In this document: positions 35,937 through 44,289 of the stretch, piece after piece
How the letters are laid out: the number at the start of each line of letters is the position of its first letter
Numbering within the stretch: the first letter of the stretch is position 1
Source of the DNA: DFXE01 sp032054765
GTDB lineage: Bacteria > Bacteroidota > Bacteroidia > Bacteroidales > Tannerellaceae
Assembly (NCBI GenBank): GCA_032054765.1
Contig: DAMBSC010000006.1
Span: 186,001-250,000, forward strand
Direction: 5' to 3'
Length of the DNA: 64,000 nucleotides
Made by a program: the position numbers and the translations under genes
Notes under the pieces: generated by a model
The model's database searches: none
What the model saw: the letters and a program-made list of their open reading frames with translations, nothing else
Told to the model about the DNA's origin: nothing

Positions 35937-37385
35937 TCAATTCTTCAACTGTTCTTTGTAATATTGATATCGTCCTAGCACTTCTCGCACATAGTTAAAT
36001 GTTTCTGTACCACGCAAATAACCATGTTTCACGACAGGATCATTATAATATTCCGGATCTCGTTTCAAACGAATATATTCGGCAACATTATCATCCCATA
36101 TATTTGGATTTTTTCCATATTTTTCAGCAAGTTTTTGAGCATCATATATATGTCCGATACCCGCATTATAAGATGCAAGTGTTAGCTTGATTTGTTCTAA
36201 TGTGTCAGGGATATGTTCAAAGCCCTTCCTAAAACGTTTAATAACCTCAACTCCAGCACGAATATTGGTTTCCGGCTCTGAAAGTTCATCCATTGTTATG
36301 CCTAGAGTACGTGCTGTATTAGGCATAATTCCCATCAACCCTTGCGCACCAGCCCATGAAACTTCTGAATTTTTAAAATGCGATTCCTGATATGAAATAG
36401 AAGCTAGCAACATCCAGTCCCAACCAATAGATTTAGCATATTTCTTGAAAATAGCATCATAGGGAGATATGTTACCTTGTTTGATCTCAGGCATACTCAA
36501 TTCCAAGACCTTCTTACTAAGTTCAAAATAACGTTTAACTGTGGCTTTATATATCGTCTCTCCTACATTATCAGTTGTCCATGCATTAATAGCTTCAGCA
36601 AGTTGCGGGCTACTTCTTCTCACCACCCAGGAAGAACGTTGTTGGAAACTTACAGGTAAATCGACATTAATGTTCCAATAATAAGTTTTATTAAGCATCG
36701 CGATCTTATCATCACTTAAAGTATAAGGTATTTCACCCTGAGATACCATGCCGATCATATCTTCGGTAGTTATCGTATCCCTTTCGATATCGTGAATGTG
36801 AATCCCTCCTCCCAATTCAGCATTGAGATTTTTCAGACGATCATGATAACGTGTATTATGCTTAACATAAACGTCTTTACCGATTAGTTCAGTAACATCA
36901 GTAAGCAACGGCACATTCTTATCAACACGTTGGACAAGAACCTGACTAGATAGCTCTTCCCGTCCACAAAAGATTACTTCTTCCTTAAGTTTATTATTGA
37001 TGGGTATAGGATAAGCCACAATATCGGCTTCACCTGATTGCAGCATGCTTATTAATTTACTTGGATTTTCAGCCACCTTAATATTCAGTTTGAGTCCTTT
37101 GGAATCAGCAAAACCTTTGACAAGTTCATATTCATACCCCATAGGCTCCATCCTATAAAGGAAATAAGAGGTAGAACTATACATAGTCACTATATTTAAC
37201 TCACCCTTTTCAACTATCTGTTGAAGGTCTATCGTATCATCGGATTGCTCTTTTTTATTCCTTGAATAACACCCTGATAAAATAAGACAGAAAAGTAGAA
37301 GGATTACGATGGTATATACATAGGATGCAGTATGTCGTATTTGGTAAGCGGTAAGCAATTTATCACTTTGTTTATGTATACCCAT
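35937..37385 (-). CDS. mltF: MltF-type membrane-bound lytic transglycosylase
   Basis: A 482-residue lipoprotein: the leader ends LFCLILSGCYS. Residues about 55-295 form a periplasmic solute-binding (SBP_bac_3) domain (GELNIVTMYSSTSYFLYRME, then MLQSGEADIVAYPIPINN). Residues about 310-460 form a family 1 lytic transglycosylase domain with catalytic Glu in SYQESHF, followed by GAQGLMGIMPNTARTLG. It cleaves peptidoglycan glycan strands; the binding domain regulates activity by sensing muropeptides in the characterised homologue. It lies 51 bases after rlmD on the same strand. Confidence 0.94.
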   Translation of the reverse strand: MGIHKQSDKLLTAYQIRHTASYVYTIVILLLFCLILSGCYSRNKKEQSDDTIDLQQIVEKGELNIVTMYSSTSYFLYRMEPMGYEYELVKGFADSKGLKLNIKVAENPSKLISMLQSGEADIVAYPIPINNKLKEEVIFCGREELSSQVLVQRVDKNVPLLTDVTELIGKDVYVKHNTRYHDRLKNLNAELGGGIHIHDIERDTITTEDMIGMVSQGEIPYTLSDDKIAMLNKTYYWNINVDLPVSFQQRSSWVVRRSSPQLAEAINAWTTDNVGETIYKATVKRYFELSKKVLELSMPEIKQGNISPYDAIFKKYAKSIGWDWMLLASISYQESHFKNSEVSWAGAQGLMGIMPNTARTLGITMDELSEPETNIRAGVEVIKRFRKGFEHIPDTLEQIKLTLASYNAGIGHIYDAQKLAEKYGKNPNIWDDNVAEYIRLKRDPEYYNDPVVKHGYLRGTETFNYVREVLGRYQYYKEQLKN

Positions 37386-37436
37386 ATTCTTTTATCTCAT
37401 TATAATATTTCCATGCACTTTATGCTTACCGCAAAA

Positions 37437-38849
37437 TTATCTTTTTTGAAGTAATACAACATTTTCCACATGATGGGTATGTGGAAACATATCGACCGGC
37501 TGCACTTTACGAACAGCATAAGCCACATCAAGAAGACTTAAGTCTCTTGCCTGAGTTGCCGGATTACAACTTACATATACTATACGTTCGGGAGCAGCAA
37601 AAAGGATCGTTTTAATAACATCATCATGCATACCCGCTCGTGGTGGATCGGTTATAATGACATCAGGTTTACCATACGTATTGATAAACTCGTCATTCAA
37701 AATGTCTTTCATATCACCGGCGAAGAATAGCGTATTCTCTATTCCGTTTATCGAAGCATTTACTTTCGCATCTTCTATAGCTTCCGGTACATATTCAATA
37801 CCAATTACTTTTTTAGCCTGACGAGATACAAAATTGGCTATTGTTCCGGTACCTGTGTAAAGATCATATACCAGTTCTTTCCCTGTCAGACCTGCAAACT
37901 CACGGGCTATTTTATAGAGTTCATAAGCCTGTTCACTGTTTGTCTGATAAAATGATTTGGGGCCTATTTTGAACTGAAGCCCTTCCATTTCCTCTATCAT
38001 ATGATCTTTACCGGCAAAAACATGTACTTCCTGATCGGTGATAGTATCATTCTTTTTACTGTTTATAATATACAGTAAAGATGTTATTTCAGAAAATGTA
38101 TTGGCAATATATGAAAGTAAGGCTTCTCTCCTCTCCTTATCTTTATAGAAGAAAACAACAATCACCATCAATTCTCCAATGGATGAACTGCGTATGATAA
38201 GTGTACGCATTAGGCCTTCCTGATTTCGTAGATCAAAAAAAGAATATCCTTCATGTGTAAAGCAATATTCTTTTATAGCCAAGCGTATCTTATTGGATAA
38301 TTCAGACTGAAGCCAACACTCAGAAATATCTAACACTTTATCAAACATTCCGGGTATATGAAAACCTAATCCGTTCATCTGTTCAAAGCTTTCACCGGAA
38401 CGGATCTGATCATCTGTCAACCATCGCTTATTTGAAAATGTAAATTCTAATTTATTCCTATAAAAACAAGATTTTCCTGAGCCAAGGATGGGACAGATAG
38501 TGCCTAATTCTATCTTTCCAATACGAGTCAAACTATCTATAACCTGCTGATTTTTAAATTTTAATTGCTCTTCGTATGGTAAATGTTGCCATTTACATCC
38601 GCCACAAACGCCAAAATGCTTACAAAAAGGATCAACACGTTCACGGGCATACGAATGAAACCTAATCGTCTTACCCTCCGCATAATTGTTTTTCTTCCTT
38701 ATTATCTGTATATCCACGACATCACCCGGAGCCACAAATGGTACAAAAACCACTTTATCATCTACCCGTGCTATAGCTTTTCCTTCTGCAGCAACTCCGG
38801 TTATAGTTACGTGTTCAAGTATCGGAAGCTGTTTTTTCTTCTTTGCCAA
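37437..38849 (-). CDS. rlmD: 23S rRNA (uracil-5-)-methyltransferase RlmD
   Basis: A 470-residue SAM-dependent RNA methyltransferase of the RumA/TrmA family. An N-terminal TRAM domain (VTITGVAAEGKAIARVDDKV) is followed by 4Fe-4S ligands in CKHFGVCGGCKW and ISECW. The Rossmann domain has VYDLYTGTGTIANFVS, then DPPRAGMHDDV and the catalytic Cys in VYVSCNPATQARDL. The only usable start is a TTG at 38849, since the frame is closed by TGA shortly upstream without an ATG. A minus-strand TACCTTTG -7 box lies at 38879-38886. Bacteroidota often carry two paralogues, so the exact uridine (1939 or 747) is not certain. Confidence 0.9.
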   Translation of the reverse strand: MAKKKKQLPILEHVTITGVAAEGKAIARVDDKVVFVPFVAPGDVVDIQIIRKKNNYAEGKTIRFHSYARERVDPFCKHFGVCGGCKWQHLPYEEQLKFKNQQVIDSLTRIGKIELGTICPILGSGKSCFYRNKLEFTFSNKRWLTDDQIRSGESFEQMNGLGFHIPGMFDKVLDISECWLQSELSNKIRLAIKEYCFTHEGYSFFDLRNQEGLMRTLIIRSSSIGELMVIVVFFYKDKERREALLSYIANTFSEITSLLYIINSKKNDTITDQEVHVFAGKDHMIEEMEGLQFKIGPKSFYQTNSEQAYELYKIAREFAGLTGKELVYDLYTGTGTIANFVSRQAKKVIGIEYVPEAIEDAKVNASINGIENTLFFAGDMKDILNDEFINTYGKPDVIITDPPRAGMHDDVIKTILFAAPERIVYVSCNPATQARDLSLLDVAYAVRKVQPVDMFPHTHHVENVVLLQKR

Positions 38850-38878
38850 TCTTATCTTTCTTTTATTTCTTCAGAGTA

Positions 38879-38886
38879 CAAAGGTA
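38879..38886 (-). promoter_or_regulatory. -7 promoter box (TACCTTTG) for rlmD-mltF
   Basis: TACCTTTG on the minus strand fits TAnnTTTG and lies 29 bases upstream of the TTG start of rlmD. This supports that start. No clear -33 box is visible. Confidence 0.5.
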
Positions 38887-38964
38887 GAGATAAATTCTTA
38901 TATTCATTATTTTTAATATGATCTACCCTACAGATCCCTACATATTAAATTGATCTTTTGTTCG

Positions 38965-39456
38965 TTTCACCTGTCACCTGAGGGTTAATCCACTGTACAT
39001 GAATTAGATCTGGTGAAAGCGAAGGTGAAGGGATGGTGATGGTAACTTTCTTGTACGCTGAATGGATTTGTAATCGATTCAGCGATTTACAACTAAAATT
39101 CCTGAATTCTATTTGTTGTATTATTAATTAGGCTCTCTTCTTTTAGGCCTTTATTTGTGAAAAATTCATCGGCTCACAAGAGTGAAACGATCGCCTCACA
39201 ATTGTGATTCGGTCGGCTCACAGGGGTGAGGCGATCGTTTCACCCCTGTGAGCCGACCAAACAAATATACCTCAATCATTAATTATTTGCATATAATGCA
39301 TTAATTTACAGAATATTTATATTTAAAACAATGGATGCAGGATTAATATATTGTGAATGAAAAATCTTAATTTTCTGCTTTCACCGTACGTTTCACCTTT
39401 GCATTCACCATATCCAATTTATATTCACCGCATTAAACATCTGGTGACAGGTGAAA
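38965..39456. repeat. ~490-bp inverted-repeat-bounded region with 4 x 22-bp palindromes
   Basis: The ends are a 17-bp inverted pair with one mismatch: TTTCACCTGTCACCTGA (38965) and TCTGGTGACAGGTGAAA (39440). More GGTGAA/TTCACC copies lie inside both ends. At 39171-39258 four 22-bp units follow without gaps, starting GGCTCACAAG, GCCTCACAAT, GGCTCACAGG and GTTTCACCCC. Units 3 and 4 together form a perfect 19-bp-arm hairpin (39211-39258), while AAACGATCGCCTCAC (39185) pairs with GTGAGGCGATCGTTT (39226). No gene is seen between rlmD and the radical SAM gene. Confidence 0.85.
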
Positions 39457-39520
39457 GGAAAAAAAATTAAACACCATGTAGTGTAGATATTATAGCTTTC
39501 TATACTTAATAAATTTCACT

Positions 39521-39528
39521 TACCTTTG
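39521..39528 (+). promoter_or_regulatory. -7 promoter box directly before the radical SAM gene
   Basis: TACCTTTG ends five bases before the ATG at 39534. If used, transcription would start within a few bases of the start codon, giving an essentially leaderless mRNA. Confidence 0.55.
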
Positions 39529-39533
39529 CATTT

Positions 39534-41444
39534 ATGAATCAATTCAAACCGGATGCATGGTTGCCTACCACTAAAAAAGAAGTCGAAGCCAGAGGATGGG
39601 ATTATCTGGATGTAATCCTGTTCAGTGGTGATGCGTATGTTGATCATCCTTCATTCGGAGCGGCAGTTATCGGACGTGTATTGGAGTCTGAAGGTTTACG
39701 GGTAGCTATCGTACCACAACCTGACTGGCGTGGAGACTACCGTGATTTTAAGAAACTGGGGAAACCGAGATTATTTTTTGGTGTATCGCCGGGAGCTATG
39801 GATTCTATGATCAACCATTATACAGCCAATAAACGTTTACGTAGTGAAGATGCTTATACCCCAGATCGCAGGGCAGGCATGCGCCCCGATTATCCTAGTA
39901 TAGTTTATTCAAAGATTTTGAAAGAACTTTTTCCTGTTACGCCTGTAGTATTAGGAGGGATAGAAGCTTCCCTGAGACGGTTAACTCATTATGATTATTG
40001 GCAGGATAAACTAAAACCAGGCATCCTGATGGAAAGTCAAGCCGATCTACTTATTTACGGGATGGGCGAACTGCCGATAAAAGAATTGGTAAGAAGGTTA
40101 AAAAAAGGAGAAAAATTTAAAGAAATAAAAGATATTAAGCAGACAGCATATGTTACCCCGCAACAATCCACCCCCCAACCCCCTAAAGGGGGGGATAGCC
40201 TCTCCCCCAACCCCTCTCCACAAGAGAGGGGAGTAATCCCCCCCTTTAGGGGGTTGGGGGGTGAGTTGGATGATATAATCCTCTTCTCTCACGAAGAATG
40301 CCTGAAAGATAAACTGAAACAGGCTAAGAATTTCCGGCATATTGAAGAGGAATCAAATAAGTATAATGCTTCCCGAATATTACAAGCCGTAGGTGATAAG
40401 GTTATTGTTGTTAATCCCCCTTATCCTCCAATGAATGAAGAGGAGATCGACAGGTCATTTGATTTACCCTATACACGTTTACCCCATCCTAAATACCGTG
40501 GTAAAGTGATACCTGCTTTTGATATGATCAAGTTCTCGGTAAATATACACAGAGGATGTTTTGGCGGATGTGCTTTTTGTACGATCTCAGCCCATCAGGG
40601 TAAGTTTATAGCCTCCCGAAGTAAAGGATCTATATTGAAAGAGGTAAAACAAATTACTAAAATGCCTGATTTTAAAGGTTATTTAAGTGATCTTGGAGGG
40701 CCATCGGCAAATATGTACCGTATGAAGGGGAAAGACGAATCCATTTGTCGAAAATGTAAAAAACCATCTTGCATTTCGCCAGTTATATGTAAAAACCTTG
40801 ATGCTGACCATACTGCTCTATTAGATATTTATCATGCTGTAGATGAATTACCTGATATTAAAAAATCGTTTGTCGGCAGCGGTATTCGTCATGATATGCT
40901 TTTACATGATTATACAGATGAAAAAACAAAACAATCGGTACATACCTATACGGAGGAACTTATCTCTCGTCATGTTTCCGGACGTTTAAAAGTAGCTCCA
41001 GAACATACTCAACCCGGTGTATTGAAAATGATGCGAAAACCTCCTTTTGAACAGTTTAAGCAATTCGGCAGAATCTTTGACAGGATCAACAAAAAATATA
41101 AACTAAACCAGCAGTTAATTCCCTATTTTATTTCCAGTCACCCGGGATGTACGGAGGTAGATATGGCAGAATTATCAGTTATAACTAAAGATTTACATTT
41201 CAAATTAGAACAGGTTCAGGACTTTACCCCTACCCCCATGACACTTGCCACTGAAATATATTATACCGGTTATCATCCTTATACACTGGAAAAGGTATAC
41301 ACAGCCCGTAATAAAGAGGAAAAGCTAGCACAACGACAGTATTTTTTCTGGTACAAACCTGAGTTTAAAAAGCAAATCAGAGACGATTTACAACGCCTGG
41401 GACGGAAAGATTTAGTAAAGAAATTGTTTGGGCAAAAACAATAA
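39534..41444 (+). CDS. YgiQ-family radical SAM protein with an in-frame repeat insertion
   Basis: A 636-residue protein. The N-terminal cobalamin-binding-like region (LDVILFSGDAYVDHPSFGAA) is characteristic of YgiQ. The radical SAM cluster motif is CFGGCAFCTIS near residue 345, and SSHPGCTEVDMAEL follows late. Its substrate is not known. Residues about 210-245 read TPQPPKGGDSLSPNPSPQER and onward. They are encoded by a 95-bp inverted repeat (40169-40263) of a type normally found between genes, and they sit between a Lys-rich segment and the conserved DDIILFSHEECL. The frame is kept, so the protein may still work with a flexible loop. Confidence 0.9.
   Translation: MNQFKPDAWLPTTKKEVEARGWDYLDVILFSGDAYVDHPSFGAAVIGRVLESEGLRVAIVPQPDWRGDYRDFKKLGKPRLFFGVSPGAMDSMINHYTANKRLRSEDAYTPDRRAGMRPDYPSIVYSKILKELFPVTPVVLGGIEASLRRLTHYDYWQDKLKPGILMESQADLLIYGMGELPIKELVRRLKKGEKFKEIKDIKQTAYVTPQQSTPQPPKGGDSLSPNPSPQERGVIPPFRGLGGELDDIILFSHEECLKDKLKQAKNFRHIEEESNKYNASRILQAVGDKVIVVNPPYPPMNEEEIDRSFDLPYTRLPHPKYRGKVIPAFDMIKFSVNIHRGCFGGCAFCTISAHQGKFIASRSKGSILKEVKQITKMPDFKGYLSDLGGPSANMYRMKGKDESICRKCKKPSCISPVICKNLDADHTALLDIYHAVDELPDIKKSFVGSGIRHDMLLHDYTDEKTKQSVHTYTEELISRHVSGRLKVAPEHTQPGVLKMMRKPPFEQFKQFGRIFDRINKKYKLNQQLIPYFISSHPGCTEVDMAELSVITKDLHFKLEQVQDFTPTPMTLATEIYYTGYHPYTLEKVYTARNKEEKLAQRQYFFWYKPEFKKQIRDDLQRLGRKDLVKKLFGQKQ
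40169..40263. repeat. C/G-rich inverted repeat inserted in the radical SAM gene
   Basis: The two 28-base ends are perfect inverted copies (left CACCCCCCAACCCCCTAAAG..., right ...CTTTAGGGGGTTGGGGGGTG). The middle has a second pair (CCCCTCTC / GAGAGGGG). Related fragments appear at 8341-8373 (intergenic), in trpC and in trpE. Confidence 0.9.
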
Positions 41445-41458
41445 AAGACCTATATTTG
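41427..41458 (+). promoter_or_regulatory. Promoter of the LytTR/FHA/kinase cluster
   Basis: A -33 TTTG (41427-41430) and a -7 TATATTTG (41451-41458) are separated by 20 bases, a full match to the Bacteroidota consensus. The box lies 36 bases before the LytTR gene. Its -33 element is inside the end of the radical SAM gene. Confidence 0.78.
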
Positions 41459-41494
41459 TAGTTTGATTAATATTGAACAAAATCATAGCTACTT

Positions 41495-41872
41495 ATGGAG
41501 CGATACCTTATAATTAAGACGAGAGATGAATTGTTACGCATTAAGATAGGACAAATACTTTATTTCGAGGCTGACAGAAATTACACTAAATTACTTTTAT
41601 CTAATGGAATCCAATTCACTTTTGCTATAAATATTGGAAAAATAGAAGAAATATTAGAAAAGCAGGTAGCAGGAAGTACCAACATTCTTATGCGTGTAGG
41701 TAAAAGTCATATCATTAATAAAAATCATATCTTACAGATAAATATTCCCAAACAAAGGTTGCTATTACTTACTGCTGAAGGTAAACCTAAAGAATTGGTG
41801 ATATCCAAAGATCCATTAAAAGCATTGAAAGATTCTTTTGAAAAGGAAATGGTAAAGACAGAGGAGGTATAA
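41495..41872 (+). CDS. Stand-alone LytTR-domain DNA-binding protein
   Basis: A 125-residue protein consisting of one LytTR domain (KIGQILYFEADRNYTKLLLS; FAINIGKIEEIL; RVGKSHIINKNHI). It has no receiver domain, so it is not a classical response regulator. LytTR proteins bind DNA direct repeats. It is the first gene of the cluster, seven bases before the first FHA gene, and could be the transcriptional output or be controlled through partner binding. Confidence 0.9.
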   Translation: MERYLIIKTRDELLRIKIGQILYFEADRNYTKLLLSNGIQFTFAINIGKIEEILEKQVAGSTNILMRVGKSHIINKNHILQINIPKQRLLLLTAEGKPKELVISKDPLKALKDSFEKEMVKTEEV

Positions 41873-41879
41873 CCGGATA

Positions 41880-42536
41880 ATGATCATTAAGATAGGGAAA
41901 AATAACGATAATGATTTTGTCGTAAACGACCCTCATATAAGTCGTCATCATGCGCGCCTCATACGTGAAGAAAACGGCTGCTGGCTGCTGGAAGACTTAA
42001 ACTCTACCAACGGAACATTTGTAAATGGTAGTCAGGTTGTAAAAAAACGTGTCTCTTTAAAAGACCGGATTCAATTCGGAGAGAACTATTCTACCTCAGT
42101 TCCTGAAATTTTAAAGTTTAATAATGATTATAGTGAAGAATTTGCTAGCCTCAAAGCGATATACAATACATATATTGAACAGAAAGTTAAAATTCAGTCA
42201 TCAAACCAATTTAAAACAAGATTGTTTCAGGCATTACCTTTTGCTTTACCCGGAATTGTAGGTGTAATAATAGGTTTTCTGGGTATTGGTAGCCCTACTT
42301 TGTTAGGTGTGAGTTTGTTTATAACTATTTGTGCACCAACAGTTGGAATCTACATGGGGGCTAAACAATCAGCTAAAATACCACAACAGTTGCAGGATCT
42401 GACTAATCAATTCAAGATAGATTATGTCTGTCCCAAGTGCGGAACTTTTTTAGGCGAGATTCCGTGGGAATCTTTGGCCAACAGAAAACAATGTCCTGTG
42501 ACATCCTGTAAAGCCAAATGGGTTAGTGATAAGTAA
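41880..42536 (+). CDS. FHA-domain protein with two TM segments and a C-terminal zinc ribbon
   Basis: A 218-residue protein. The FHA domain is at residues 1-80, with IGKNNDNDFVVNDPHISRHH and LEDLNSTNGTFVNG (the Arg/Ser/His and Asn residues that bind phosphothreonine). Two hydrophobic segments lie at about residues 118-160 (PFALPGIVGVIIGFLGIG; LGVSLFITICAPTVGIY). A CPKCGTFLG...C...C ribbon closes the protein. Both ends are therefore probably cytoplasmic. It would dock phosphorylated partners at the membrane, next to the kinase encoded 1.7 kb downstream. Confidence 0.88.
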   Translation: MIIKIGKNNDNDFVVNDPHISRHHARLIREENGCWLLEDLNSTNGTFVNGSQVVKKRVSLKDRIQFGENYSTSVPEILKFNNDYSEEFASLKAIYNTYIEQKVKIQSSNQFKTRLFQALPFALPGIVGVIIGFLGIGSPTLLGVSLFITICAPTVGIYMGAKQSAKIPQQLQDLTNQFKIDYVCPKCGTFLGEIPWESLANRKQCPVTSCKAKWVSDK

Positions 42537-42676
42537 AAATAGCTTTTGTATATCAAATCAGCCTTTTTGTACAGTAATCCTCGACATATGATTAATTGAA
42601 TACTTTTTCGAAAGATTGTTTTATTACTTTTCCTACCTTTGTTGTGAGATAGAAATTAAGAATAATTTAATCATAT

Positions 42677-42916
42677 ATGCACGAAGAAGATTATACATTC
42701 GTTACGATCGATAGCGATGACACTCTGTTTTCTGATGCTGTTATTGTTGATATGGACAGTGATATCGATTTACAGGGAGTGGTTGTTATTGATGAAAGCT
42801 TGGACAACCCTGATTTTATTACAATTTCAGACGATACCATTATGCTTTCAGACGCTGATATGATCGATTCATATTCAAGTGATATGAATGATCTGGACAT
42901 CTCGATTATGATATGA
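42677..42916 (+). CDS. Highly acidic 79-residue protein with internal repeat
   Basis: A short protein dominated by Asp, Ser, Ile and Thr with no Lys or Arg at all. Two halves are similar: TFVTIDSDDTLFSDAVIVDM and DFITISDDTIMLSDADMIDS. The SDDT-hydrophobic motif is repeated and resembles motifs in the kinase juxtamembrane region. A -7 box (TACCTTTG, 42634-42641) lies upstream, and its stop overlaps the start of the next FHA gene (ATGA). I do not recognise a family. A phospho-acceptor or FHA ligand is my guess from composition and context. Confidence 0.72.
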   Translation: MHEEDYTFVTIDSDDTLFSDAVIVDMDSDIDLQGVVVIDESLDNPDFITISDDTIMLSDADMIDSYSSDMNDLDISIMI

Positions 42917-43431
42917 TATCGGTTAGATGTCCACATTGTAATGTAGGACTCAAGGTAGATGAAAATAAACTACCTAAAGATATCACGTCTTTCAAATGTC
43001 CTAAATGCAAAGAAGCGATCCCCATCTCTTTACTTTCGCAGAAAGAAGGAGGTGGTTTTTCTGTTTCTGACACAGTACTGATTCAACCTGTAAAAAAAAA
43101 TACTGGAAAGATTACTGTTCTTAAAGATGAAAACACATCAGAACAGGTCTTTTCTCTCTATGAAGGAGTCTCTATTATTGGAAGGAAATCTTCGAATCCA
43201 TCAAAGACTACTATTGGTATAGAGACCGCTGACAGATCAATGAGCAGAGAACATATCCGTATCGAAGTAAAAAAAGATGCCAAAAGAGGATATAAACATT
43301 ATCTATCCGACAATAATAGTAAAAACCATACGTTATATAATAGTAATTACTTGGGGGACGGGGAAGTGGTAATTCTTAATGATAATGATGAAATCATAAT
43401 AGGCCACACTGTTCTTCGTTTTAATATATAA
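42913..43431 (+). CDS. Zinc-ribbon plus FHA-domain protein
   Basis: A 172-residue cytoplasmic protein. An N-terminal MJ0042-type zinc ribbon (VRCPHCNVGLKV ... FKCPKCKEAIPI) is followed by a linker with SVSDTVLIQP, then a C-terminal FHA domain (GVSIIGRKSSNPSKTTIGIE; SMSREHIRIEVK; LSDNNSKNHTLYN). The domain order is the reverse of the first FHA protein. Overlap with the acidic gene implies translational coupling. Confidence 0.88.
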   Translation: MISVRCPHCNVGLKVDENKLPKDITSFKCPKCKEAIPISLLSQKEGGGFSVSDTVLIQPVKKNTGKITVLKDENTSEQVFSLYEGVSIIGRKSSNPSKTTIGIETADRSMSREHIRIEVKKDAKRGYKHYLSDNNSKNHTLYNSNYLGDGEVVILNDNDEIIIGHTVLRFNI

Positions 43432-43444
43432 AGTATTAACTATT

Positions 43445-44251
43445 ATGAACATAACGATTGGTAAACCTTGCGCCATCAGTGAAAAAGGTTGTAGACTTAA
43501 CAATGAAGATTCTATTTATCCATCGCCGGAAGCTGTCAACACCAATCAGAAGTTATTTTTAGTTTGTGATGGAGTTGGCGGATCTGAAAAGGGAGAAATA
43601 GCTAGTTCATTAGCGTGCGACTTTTTTCAAACTTATTTTTCAACATTTCTTGAAGAAGGAGACCCTAGCTCAGCATTTATAAAAAAAGCATTACAATATA
43701 CTGAAGCCCGTTTCGACGATTATATTTCTGAACATCCGGAAGCAAAGGGTATGGGAACTACACTTACCATGTTATATACAGGTAATTCAGGAATTACATT
43801 GGCTCATATAGGTGATAGTCGTATATATCAATTCCGAAAAGGAGAAATTGTTTACCGCACCAAAGATCATTCCATTGTTAATTCATTGATAGAATTAGGA
43901 CAAATTACAGAAGAAGAGGCAACCAATCACCCTCAACGAAATGTTATTCTCCGAGCTATTCAGGGCACAGCACAGCCAACGGAAGCTGATATTGTGCTCA
44001 TTGACGATATTCAGCCGGGAGATTATTTTTTTATGTGCACAGACGGAGTACTAGAAAACTTTACAGATCAAACATTAGCAATTACTTTTAAACGTCCTCT
44101 TGCTTCTGAAATTATTAAGGATACCATGATGGAATCTTGCAATGGTAAGACACGGGATAACTTTTCTTTTTACATAATTCCGATAAACGATGTAGACAGT
44201 TCAACTGGAATTAAGCAAAATATTCTATCTTTCTTTTATTCTTTTATATAA
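43445..44251 (+). CDS. PP2C-family protein Ser/Thr phosphatase
   Basis: A 268-residue soluble phosphatase with the metal-binding motifs of the PPM family in order: RLNNEDS near residue 19, LVCDGVGGSEKGE, GMGTTLTMLYTG, AHIGDSRIYQ, CTDGVLENF and RDNFSFYII. It removes phosphate from Ser/Thr and would reverse the kinase encoded next. Gap to the kinase is 38 bases, with a -7-like TATTTTTG (44258-44265) in it. Confidence 0.94.
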   Translation: MNITIGKPCAISEKGCRLNNEDSIYPSPEAVNTNQKLFLVCDGVGGSEKGEIASSLACDFFQTYFSTFLEEGDPSSAFIKKALQYTEARFDDYISEHPEAKGMGTTLTMLYTGNSGITLAHIGDSRIYQFRKGEIVYRTKDHSIVNSLIELGQITEEEATNHPQRNVILRAIQGTAQPTEADIVLIDDIQPGDYFFMCTDGVLENFTDQTLAITFKRPLASEIIKDTMMESCNGKTRDNFSFYIIPINDVDSSTGIKQNILSFFYSFI

Positions 44252-44289
44252 ATAACGTATTTTTGGCGTAGCAAATCGACGCTTAGAAT

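Noticed and set aside
41495..44251. Type VI secretion or ESX-type locus, because of the FHA, PP2C and kinase genes
   Set aside because: No secretion structural genes are present in the window.
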